Of a stretch of DNA of 11,186 nt, positions 6,749 through 11,186 are shown in pieces (the first letter of the stretch is position 1; each line of letters begins with the position of its first letter). The notes beneath the pieces are model-generated. The model did no database searches. It was not told where the DNA came from and worked only from the letters and a program-made list of their open reading frames with translations. Location: the NCBI GenBank assembly GCA_023392185.1, contig JAEVZP010000063.1:1-11186 (forward strand). Reading direction: 5' to 3'. Both the position numbers and the translations under genes were made by a program. This stretch comes from Bacteroidota bacterium (GTDB taxonomy: Bacteria > Bacteroidota > Bacteroidia > Chitinophagales > Chitinophagaceae).

Positions 6749-6778
6749 AAAAGAACCCGCCAAAAGGCGGGTTCTTTT
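6749..6778 (+). terminator. Rho-independent terminator of the acyl-CoA dehydrogenase
   Basis: Stem GAACCCGCC (6753-6761), loop AAAA, GGCGGGTTC (6766-6774), flanked by AAAA on the left and TTTT on the right, starting 15 bases after the stop codon. It is symmetric and could work from either side. Its stem differs from the REP hairpin just downstream only by one swapped base pair. Confidence 0.9.
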
Positions 6779-6793
6779 ATTATTAAATGATCC

Positions 6794-6819
6794 GTAGGAA
6801 CGCGCCAGGAGGCGCGTTC
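6794..6819 (+). repeat. REP hairpin, forward copy 1
   Basis: GTAG foot (6794-6797), stem GAACGCGCC (6798-6806), loop AGGA, stem GGCGCGTTC (6811-6819), then five T. The 9-bp stem with a GTAG foot on the 5' side fits REP sequences recognised by RAYT transposases. With its T tract it could also end transcription. Confidence 0.85.
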
Positions 6820-6840
6820 TTTTTGATTGTATAGAAGAAC

Positions 6841-6866
6841 GAACGCGCCTCCTGGCGCGTTCCTAC
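6841..6866 (-). repeat. REP hairpin, inverted copy 1
   Basis: An exact inverted match of the copy at 6794-6819: GAACGCGCC (6841-6849), TCCT, GGCGCGTTC (6854-6862), then CTAC (GTAG on the minus strand). Together they form an inverted REP pair with a 21-base spacer, upstream of the transposase gene. Confidence 0.85.
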
Positions 6867-6915
6867 AAAAAATGACGTTCTACAGAAATTGCATCCGGGT
6901 AATCTAACCTTTGTT

Positions 6916-6946
6916 TTTGATGTGTCAGCAGAGCAGCTTATTTTTC
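6916..6946 (+). promoter_or_regulatory. Probable promoter of the RAYT gene
   Basis: TTTG (6916-6919), 19 bases, then TATTTTTC (6939-6946), one mismatch from TAnnTTTG. It ends 3 bases before the ATG at 6950, the same leaderless layout as kynU. This favours the start at 6950 over the in-frame ATG at 6920 and TTG at 6911. Confidence 0.45.
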
Positions 6947-6949
6947 GCA

Positions 6950-7543
6950 ATGGCGTCCTTTAAAATTCAAAAGCAATACCGGCTGCGTGGATATGATTAT
7001 TCCAATGAAGGTCTTTACTTTATTACGATTGTTACCAAAGGCCGGGAAGATTATTTCGGCGCCATTGCAGACAATTGTATGCATTTTACCCCAATCGGTT
7101 TGTTTGCAGCCCACTTGTTGCAATTATTTAAGCCGTTAGAAACTGATGCGGACCCTTTTAAAAAGAACCCTTTGCTACAAACCAACCCGGACAAACTGCT
7201 TTACATTCCGGAGTTTACCGTAATGCCCAATCACGTACACCTGATTTTGGGTATCGCGTCGCGTTCGAATCCCGCTGCACCTCCGGAGCCGATTGCCTCT
7301 CCGGATGCTCACCTCCGGCCACTCCAAAAGGCTTCTGTATCTTCTTTCATCAATCATTACAAAGGGAAAGTCACACGCCACGCAACGGAGATTAAAGCCC
7401 TGCCTTTTGCCTGGCAACCGCGTTTCCACGATCGCATCATTCGGGATGCGGACGAGTACGAACGCATTGTCGCTTATATCCGAAGCAATGTTGCCAACTG
7501 TGGGCGCGCGATGCAGAGAATATGCGCCGTTAGTACTGCATGA
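6950..7543 (+). CDS. REP-associated tyrosine transposase (RAYT, TnpA_REP)
   Basis: A 197-residue Y1 HUH single-strand nuclease of the IS200/IS605-like superfamily. The start RLRGYDYSNEGLYFITI is the usual beginning of the Bacteroidota group. VMPNHVHLIL holds the metal-binding His95-x-His97 pair. AWQPRFHDRIIRD (about 154-166) aligns with the IWQPRFWEHAIRN block of E. coli TnpA_REP, and Tyr176 in AYIRSN sits where that enzyme has its catalytic Tyr115 (YIYINP). The usual Pro after the Asn is Val here. These enzymes cut and rejoin single-stranded REP DNA at the GTAG foot, and six matching REPs flank the gene. A start at 6950 gives the family N-terminus without extra residues. All catalytic residues are present, so it may be active. 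The last about 13 residues are not conserved and may be derived from junction DNA. Confidence 0.9.
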   Translation: MASFKIQKQYRLRGYDYSNEGLYFITIVTKGREDYFGAIADNCMHFTPIGLFAAHLLQLFKPLETDADPFKKNPLLQTNPDKLLYIPEFTVMPNHVHLILGIASRSNPAAPPEPIASPDAHLRPLQKASVSSFINHYKGKVTRHATEIKALPFAWQPRFHDRIIRDADEYERIVAYIRSNVANCGRAMQRICAVSTA

Positions 7544-7556
7544 TGTCCTGGTACCG

Positions 7557-7582
7557 GTAGGAACGCGCCAGGAGGCGCGTTC
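7557..7582 (+). repeat. REP hairpin, forward copy 2
   Basis: GTAG (7557-7560), GAACGCGCC (7561-7569), AGGA, GGCGCGTTC (7574-7582): identical to the copy at 6794-6819. It starts 14 bases after the transposase stop codon. Confidence 0.85.
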
Positions 7583-7586
7583 TGCT

Positions 7587-7718
7587 GAATGATCCGAAAT
7601 GAAAGAACGCGCCTCCTGACGCGTCCCTACGAATGATCCAATACAAAAGAACATGTCTCCTGGCGCGTTCCTACGAATGATCCAATACAAAAGAACGCGC
7701 CTCCTGGCGCGTTCCTAC
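7587..7718 (-). repeat. Three tandem 44-base REP units, inverted
   Basis: Units at 7587-7630, 7631-7674 and 7675-7718, each exactly 44 bases: GAATGATCC, an A-rich spacer, then an inverted REP ending in CTAC. Unit 3 has a perfect stem. Unit 2 is identical to it except for three transitions in the 5' arm (CGCGCC to CATGTC). Unit 1 has two changes in the 3' arm and a diverged spacer. They lie between the convergent transposase and tktN genes. On the minus strand the hairpins are followed by TTTTGT, so they may also stop transcription. Confidence 0.85.
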
Positions 7719-7750
7719 AGTAATCGTTCGGGGAAATTTTCCGGAAAATC

Positions 7751-8605
7751 TTAATAATCTACTTCTGTTTTCGGAATCGCCAGCTCGGCCAGGGCTTTGT
7801 CCAGCTGCTCGTCGCTCGGTGCGATGCCGTGCCACTCGTGCGTGCCTTCCATAAAGCTGACGCCCTTGCCCATCGCGGTGCGCATCAGAATCACCACCGG
7901 CTTGCCTTTTCCGGAAGCGGCCTTGGCCTCTTCCAGTGTGGATAGCACTTCTTCCATCGCATTGCCGTCCATTTCCAGCACGGTCCAGTTGAAAGCGGCA
8001 AACTTGGCGTTGAGGCTTTCCAACGCCAGCACGCTTGCAGTCGGACCATCAATCTGCTGACCGTTGACGTCAATAGTGGCAATCAGATTGTCGAGTTTGT
8101 GGTGGGCGGCAAAGAGAATCGCTTCCCAGTTTTGCCCTTCCTGCAACTCGCCGTCGCCGTGCAGCGAAAACACAAAGCGGTCGTCGCCTTTGAGCTTCTT
8201 GCCCAAGGCCGCGCCGCAGGCCACGCTCATCCCCTGCCCCAGCGAACCAGAAGCGATGCGAATGCCGGGCAGCCCTTCGTGGGTGGTAGGGTGACCTTGC
8301 AGACGGGAGTCTAATTTCCGGAAAGTCTTTAATTCTTCCACCGGAAAATAACCGCTGCGGGCCAGCACGCTGTACATCACCGGCGAGATATGCCCATTGG
8401 AAAGAAAGAAAAGATCTTCGCCCTCTCCTTCCATCGAAAACACTTCGGGGCTGTGCTTCATCACCTCGAAGTACAGCGCCACCAGAAAATCGGTGCAGCC
8501 CAGCGAACCGCCGGGGTGACCGCTCTGTACACCGTGTACCATCCGCACGATATCGCGGCGCACTACCGCTGCAATGTTCTTCAGGGCTTCAGTAGAATGT
8601 TTCAT
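7751..8605 (-). CDS. Transketolase, N-terminal subunit
   Basis: The thiamine-diphosphate-binding half of a split transketolase, which moves two-carbon units between sugar phosphates in the pentose phosphate pathway. Its 284 residues match the stand-alone N-terminal subunit rather than the about 650-residue single-chain enzyme. Visible motifs are SGHPGGSLG (28-36), SNGH (69-72), LQGHP (102-106), and the GDG cofactor motif (150-152) with the partner Asn181 in DVNGQQIDG. The C-terminal (pyrimidine-binding) subunit normally lies next to it, but here the downstream side is the REP cluster, so the partner must be elsewhere. The 5' end sits in a run of ATGAAACAT-like repeats, and the usual family start supports the ATG at 8605. 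sucB lies 185 bases upstream on the same strand. Two TTCCGGAA sites occur in it (FRK, SGK) and one just after its end. Confidence 0.93.
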   Translation of the reverse strand: MKHSTEALKNIAAVVRRDIVRMVHGVQSGHPGGSLGCTDFLVALYFEVMKHSPEVFSMEGEGEDLFFLSNGHISPVMYSVLARSGYFPVEELKTFRKLDSRLQGHPTTHEGLPGIRIASGSLGQGMSVACGAALGKKLKGDDRFVFSLHGDGELQEGQNWEAILFAAHHKLDNLIATIDVNGQQIDGPTASVLALESLNAKFAAFNWTVLEMDGNAMEEVLSTLEEAKAASGKGKPVVILMRTAMGKGVSFMEGTHEWHGIAPSDEQLDKALAELAIPKTEVDY

Positions 8606-8626
8606 GTTTTATGTTTTATGTTTCAT
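8598..8626 (-). repeat. ATGAAACAT repeats at the tktN start
   Basis: On the minus strand, two ATGAAACAT words lie around two ACATAAA words. The second word contains the tktN start. The first opens a mini frame (MKHKT, stop) that ends 4 bases before the tktN ATG. It is similar to the tandem repeat at 5461-5488. It could be a translated leader or simply a repeat that landed at the start. Confidence 0.5.
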
Positions 8627-8722
8627 GTCCGGATAAAGCACACGAAACACCCTTTTTTCAAGAGAATTTGTAATAAATGACCAAGCACACTTCCTTATCA
8701 GCGTTCTCGTTTGGGAAAACAA

Positions 8723-8788
8723 AGCCGAAGGCTCCAACGCGAAGCTCCAACAGTAGTTCCAACGCCAACGGCTCCAACCGCCGCAGGC
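8723..8788. repeat. CTCCAAC mosaic repeat at the 3' end of sucB
   Basis: AGCCGAAGGCTCCAA (8723-8737) is followed by GCTCCAAC (8744-8751), GTTCCAAC (8756-8763), GCTCCAAC (8771-8778) and CGCCGCAGGC (8779-8788). The first and last words match 5529-5543 and 5563-5572. The inverted form (GTTGGAG) appears on the other side of sucB at 10154-10216. It fills most of the gap between sucB and tktN, where no gene is seen. Confidence 0.6.
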
Positions 8789-8790
8789 AT

Positions 8791-10083
8791 TTACAGCCCA
8801 AACAGCGCTTTCATCGGATCAGCGCCGACCAGCAAACGCTCCGGATTTTCCAGCAGTTCTTTCACACGAACGAGGAAGGAAACGCTTTCGCGGCCGTCGA
8901 TAATGCGGTGATCGTAGCTGAGGGCGAGGTACATCATCGGGCGGATTTTGATTTCGCCGTTGATCACCATCGGGCGCTCCTGAATTTTGTGCATTCCCAG
9001 AATAGCGCTCTGCGGAATATTGATGATCGGAGTGCTCATCAGGGAGCCGAATACGCCGCCGTTGGTGATAGTAAACGTACCACCGGTCATTTCCTCAATC
9101 GTCAGCTTGTTGTCGCGGGCTTTGCCGGCCAGGGCAGCCACTGCTTTTTCAATACCGGCCATATCGAGGCTTTCAGCGTTGCGGATGACCGGAACCACGA
9201 GGCCTTTCGGCGCGCTCACGGCAATGGAAATATCGCAGTATTCGTGGTACACGATGTTGTCGCCGTCGATATAAGCGTTTACCGCCGGCCATTCCATCAG
9301 GGCGATGCAGCAGGCGCGGGTAAAGAAGCTCATAAAGCCCAGACCGATGCCATGTTTTTCTTTAAACGCGTCTTTGTTAGCCGAGCGCAGCTCCATGATA
9401 CGGGTCATGTCCACTTCGTTGAAAGTGGTGAGCATGGCCGTGGTATTCTTCGCTTCCACGAGGCGGCGCGACACGGTTTTTCGCAGGTTGCTCATTTTCT
9501 CCGGACGATCGGTGCGGCCCGGGGTGCCGTCGGCAGTAGCAGCAGCGTTTTGCTGATGCGCCGGACGGGCAATCGCGCTGAGCACGTCGGCTTTGAAGAT
9601 GCGGCCATTCGGGCCGGTGCCTTTCACCTCGGCAGGCGACACGTTTTTATCTTTCATAATCGCTCCGGCTACCGGCGTGGCTTTCACGTCGGCGGCAGGT
9701 GCGGCGCTTTTATTCTCCGGCATATTGGAAGCCATTTTTTCCGGCGCTTCAATAGAAGAATTGCTGCTCTTGGCTTCGTTGACACCTTCCTTGCCCGGCT
9801 TTTCCACCGTTGCGTGATCCGTTTTCACCTCGCCGCCGGCGGGTGCACTGGCTGTTTCGTCGATCTTACAGGCCACATCGCCGATGGCCAGCGTAGCGCC
9901 TTCTTCGGCTACGGGGTGGAAAATGCCCGCCTGCTCGGCGTTCAGTTCAAAGGTGGCCTTTTCGGACTCCAGCTCGCACAGCACTTCATCGCGCTGCACA
10001 TAATCGCCGTCTTTTTTGGTCCATTTTACCAGCGTTACTTCGGAGATAGATTCGCCTACGGAAGGCACCTTGATTTCAATCAT
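8791..10083 (-). CDS. sucB: 2-oxoglutarate dehydrogenase E2, dihydrolipoyl succinyltransferase
   Basis: The core subunit of the 2-oxoglutarate dehydrogenase complex of the TCA cycle, transferring the succinyl group from lipoate to CoA. Its 430 residues are normal for this enzyme. Domain order: lipoyl domain at 1-75 with Lys42 in ESEKA as the lipoylated residue, an Ala/Pro/Lys-rich linker (about 78-135), a peripheral-subunit-binding segment (NVSPAEVKGTGPNGRIFKAD) and the catalytic domain from about 195. The end holds SYDHRIIDG with His392 and Asp396 of the acyltransferase site. A single lipoyl domain and the catalytic sequence favour succinyl over acetyl transferase. sucA is not adjacent. No TTCCGGAA site occurs in it, unlike most neighbours. 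It is flanked by mirrored CTCCAAC/GTTGGAG repeats. A 514-codon plus-strand open frame across it is a shadow. Confidence 0.94.
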   Translation of the reverse strand: MIEIKVPSVGESISEVTLVKWTKKDGDYVQRDEVLCELESEKATFELNAEQAGIFHPVAEEGATLAIGDVACKIDETASAPAGGEVKTDHATVEKPGKEGVNEAKSSNSSIEAPEKMASNMPENKSAAPAADVKATPVAGAIMKDKNVSPAEVKGTGPNGRIFKADVLSAIARPAHQQNAAATADGTPGRTDRPEKMSNLRKTVSRRLVEAKNTTAMLTTFNEVDMTRIMELRSANKDAFKEKHGIGLGFMSFFTRACCIALMEWPAVNAYIDGDNIVYHEYCDISIAVSAPKGLVVPVIRNAESLDMAGIEKAVAALAGKARDNKLTIEEMTGGTFTITNGGVFGSLMSTPIINIPQSAILGMHKIQERPMVINGEIKIRPMMYLALSYDHRIIDGRESVSFLVRVKELLENPERLLVGADPMKALFGL

Positions 10084-10106
10084 CGGGAGGGTCGGATTAG
10101 CGGGTG

Positions 10107-10114
10107 CAAAATTA
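10107..10114 (-). promoter_or_regulatory. Possible -7 box of sucB
   Basis: On the minus strand this reads TAATTTTG, a match to TAnnTTTG, 23 bases upstream of the sucB ATG. No good TTTG -33 element was seen at the right distance, so this is tentative. Confidence 0.3.
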
Positions 10115-10153
10115 AGGCAAAAGAAGGGGGGATTAAAATGAGAAGTTTATTGG

Positions 10154-10216
10154 GGTTGGAGTCCGTTAGGCGTTGGAGCCTATGGCGTTGGAATTTCATG
10201 TTGGAGCCCTTCAGGC
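10154..10216. repeat. GTTGGAG mosaic repeat upstream of sucB
   Basis: GTTGGAG occurs at 10154, 10173 and (as TGTTGGAG) 10199, with GGCGTTGGAA near 10183 and GGCGTTGACC near 10214. They are joined by AGGCG and GCC-TAT-GGC words. It is the inverted counterpart of the repeat at 8723-8788. The rest of the 274-base gap to mutY (10217-10357) shows no gene or clear repeat. Confidence 0.55.
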
Positions 10217-10357
10217 GTTGACCTTTATCTTATTTCCATTCCAGGCCTCCTAAAGCGGATACATTCAATCCAAAATCACGCTTCCCGGATTCATCCATTC
10301 GGGCACCAAATTGTTATTCTAAAGTACACCAAACACCTTGCGTTTTTTCGCGCTTGC

Positions 10358-11186
10358 ATGAACTTTTTCACCCCTGCCCTGCTCCACTGGCATACCCACC
10401 ACAACCACCGTGCGCTGCCCTGGAAAGGGATTTCCGATCCATACAAAATCTGGCTTTCCGAGATTATTCTCCAGCAAACCCGCGCCGAACAAGGCCGGCC
10501 TTATTATGAGCGCTTTACGGAAACCTACCCGACCGTCCATGACCTTGCCCGCGCGCCGGAAGACGAGGTTTTCCGCTTGTGGCAAGGCCTGGGTTATTAC
10601 AATCGTTGCCGCAATTTGCTGGCAACGGCAAGGGTCGTAAGTGAGGATTTGGAGGGAAAATTTCCGGAAAAATATGACGGCTTGATACAGTTGAAAGGCA
10701 TTGGGCCGTATACAGCGGCTGCCATTGCTTCTTTTGCTTTCGGTCAGCCCCACGCCGTGGCCGACGGCAATGTGTACCGCGTATTGGCGCGCTGTTTCGG
10801 CATCTATACCCCGCCCGCAACGCCCGAAGGGAAAGCGCTTTTTTCCGGAAAAGCGGCTGAATTGCTGGATAGGGCGGCCCCGGCGCAGTGGAATCAGGCG
10901 ATTATGGATTTGGGCGCGACGGTTTGTACGCCACAGAATCCGGCTTGCGGCGAATGCCCCTTACAAAGTCACTGCTACGCGTATCAAAACAACGCGATTG
11001 GCGACCTACCCGCCCGAATCGCCAAAGCGCCTTTAAAACAACGGTTTCTCCATTATTTGATTCTGGAACACGATGGCGAAATCTGGCTTTCGCGAAATGA
11101 GGAAGGAGGTATCTGGCGCGGTCTTTATCAGCCTTTTTTGGTGGAAAGCACCGAAGCGCTTGACACCCGCTCGATTACCGCACACC
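10358..11186 (+). CDS. mutY: A/G-specific adenine glycosylase (3' end outside window)
   Basis: Removes adenine mispaired with 8-oxoguanine in base-excision repair. The frame from the ATG at 10358 stays open for 276 codons to the window edge. LSEIILQQT holds the catalytic Glu35. LKGIGPYTAAAI (112-123) is the helix-hairpin-helix, and VADGNVYRVLAR holds the catalytic Asp136. The iron-sulfur cluster cysteines 190, 197, 200 and 206 show the exact C-x6-C-x2-C-x5-C spacing of MutY and endonuclease III. PALLHWHTHHNHRALPW at the start is the normal MutY N-terminus and supports this start. The C-terminal NUDIX-like 8-oxoG recognition domain begins near residue 230 (LKQRFLHYLILEHDGEIWL) and is cut. Two TTTCCGGAAA sites lie in it, read as KFPEK and LFSGK. 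It stands 274 bases from sucB, in the opposite direction. Confidence 0.95.
   Translation, partial: MNFFTPALLHWHTHHNHRALPWKGISDPYKIWLSEIILQQTRAEQGRPYYERFTETYPTVHDLARAPEDEVFRLWQGLGYYNRCRNLLATARVVSEDLEGKFPEKYDGLIQLKGIGPYTAAAIASFAFGQPHAVADGNVYRVLARCFGIYTPPATPEGKALFSGKAAELLDRAAPAQWNQAIMDLGATVCTPQNPACGECPLQSHCYAYQNNAIGDLPARIAKAPLKQRFLHYLILEHDGEIWLSRNEEGGIWRGLYQPFLVESTEALDTRSITAH

Larger units (their letters stand above)
6794..7718 (+). mobile_element. RAYT element: transposase gene with flanking REP hairpins
   Basis: A single transposase gene (6950-7543) bracketed by two REP hairpins on the left (one each way) and four on the right (one forward, three inverted in tandem). All have the GTAG foot on the 5' side of a GAACGCGCC/GGCGCGTTC stem. 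No such hairpin was seen elsewhere in the window. This layout, with a domesticated IS200/IS605-like enzyme among its own REPs, is the known REPtron type. No target duplication or terminal inverted repeats are expected for this class. The limits given are those of the outermost REPs. Confidence 0.8.
333..10852. repeat. Dispersed palindrome TTCCGGAA, 18 copies
   Basis: Exact TTCCGGAA lies within or at: 333-344, 408-415, 754-765, 1528-1537, 2496-2503, 2737-2744, 3325-3334, 4112-4121, 4281-4288, 4361-4370, 5250-5261, 5754-5761, 6121-6128, 7737-7748, 7909-7916, 8315-8324, 10661-10670 and 10841-10852. Eleven extend to TTTCCGGAAA, and five of those to TTTTCCGGAAAA. Five copies are intergenic and the rest lie in seven genes, in all three frames. 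Near matches (for example 5263-5271) add to these. None lies in lemA, the RAYT gene or sucB. Equal base use predicts about 0.2 copies. Confidence 0.9.

Noticed and set aside
5477..6763. 428-codon minus-strand open frame across the acyl-CoA dehydrogenase
   Set aside because: It is antisense to a clear enzyme gene, its ends fall in the intergenic repeats and terminator, and it shows no domain.
7175..7690. 171-codon minus-strand frame across the RAYT gene and REPs
   Set aside because: It is antisense to a gene with all transposase motifs, and part of it is translated REP hairpin.
8677..10221. 514-codon open frame on the plus strand across sucB
   Set aside because: It runs opposite a complete sucB with all domains, is His/Arg/Phe-rich without a recognisable fold, and begins in a repeat. 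It is a codon-use shadow.

Overview
The window looks like a chromosomal segment from a member of the Bacteroidota. Supporting signs are Bacteroidota-style promoters (TTTG, about 18-20 bases, then TAnnTTTG) instead of Shine-Dalgarno sequences, a stand-alone N-terminal transketolase subunit, a membrane protein with ComEA-like helix-hairpin-helix repeats, a lemA/TPM operon and a RAYT-type transposase. Base composition is moderate and even. The order cannot be fixed from sequence alone; Saprospirales or Chitinophagales is a guess.

Layout from left to right. Bases 1-1496 hold a leftward operon: lemA, a soluble TPM-domain protein, then a secreted YgcG-like TPM protein cut by the window start. A pair of inverted repeats lies inside it. 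Divergent from lemA is kynU (kynureninase) with a nearly leaderless promoter, followed by a 0.4 kb array of palindromic repeats and then ribF (FAD synthetase/riboflavin kinase). A repeat-rich spacer leads to a membrane-anchored helix-hairpin-helix protein and an acyl-CoA dehydrogenase that ends in a strong terminator. Next comes a self-contained RAYT element: an IS200/IS605-like REP-associated tyrosine transposase flanked by six REP hairpins, each with the GTAG foot. On the opposite strand follow tktN (transketolase N-terminal subunit) and sucB (2-oxoglutarate dehydrogenase E2). The right edge holds the first 276 codons of mutY on the plus strand.

Most genes are housekeeping or central metabolism: NAD/tryptophan catabolism, flavin cofactors, fatty-acid or amino-acid oxidation, pentose phosphate pathway, TCA cycle and DNA repair. 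They do not form one pathway. No defence system, prophage, tRNA, rRNA or CRISPR-Cas locus was seen.

The striking part is non-coding. First, the palindrome TTCCGGAA occurs 18 times in 11.2 kb (well under one expected by chance). Eleven copies extend to TTTCCGGAAA, and they fall in intergenic DNA and in all three reading frames of genes, so the signal is at DNA level. Second, nearly every intergenic gap carries a different small palindromic repeat family. Two of these show compensatory base changes that preserve the stem, and one is evidently tied to the RAYT transposase.
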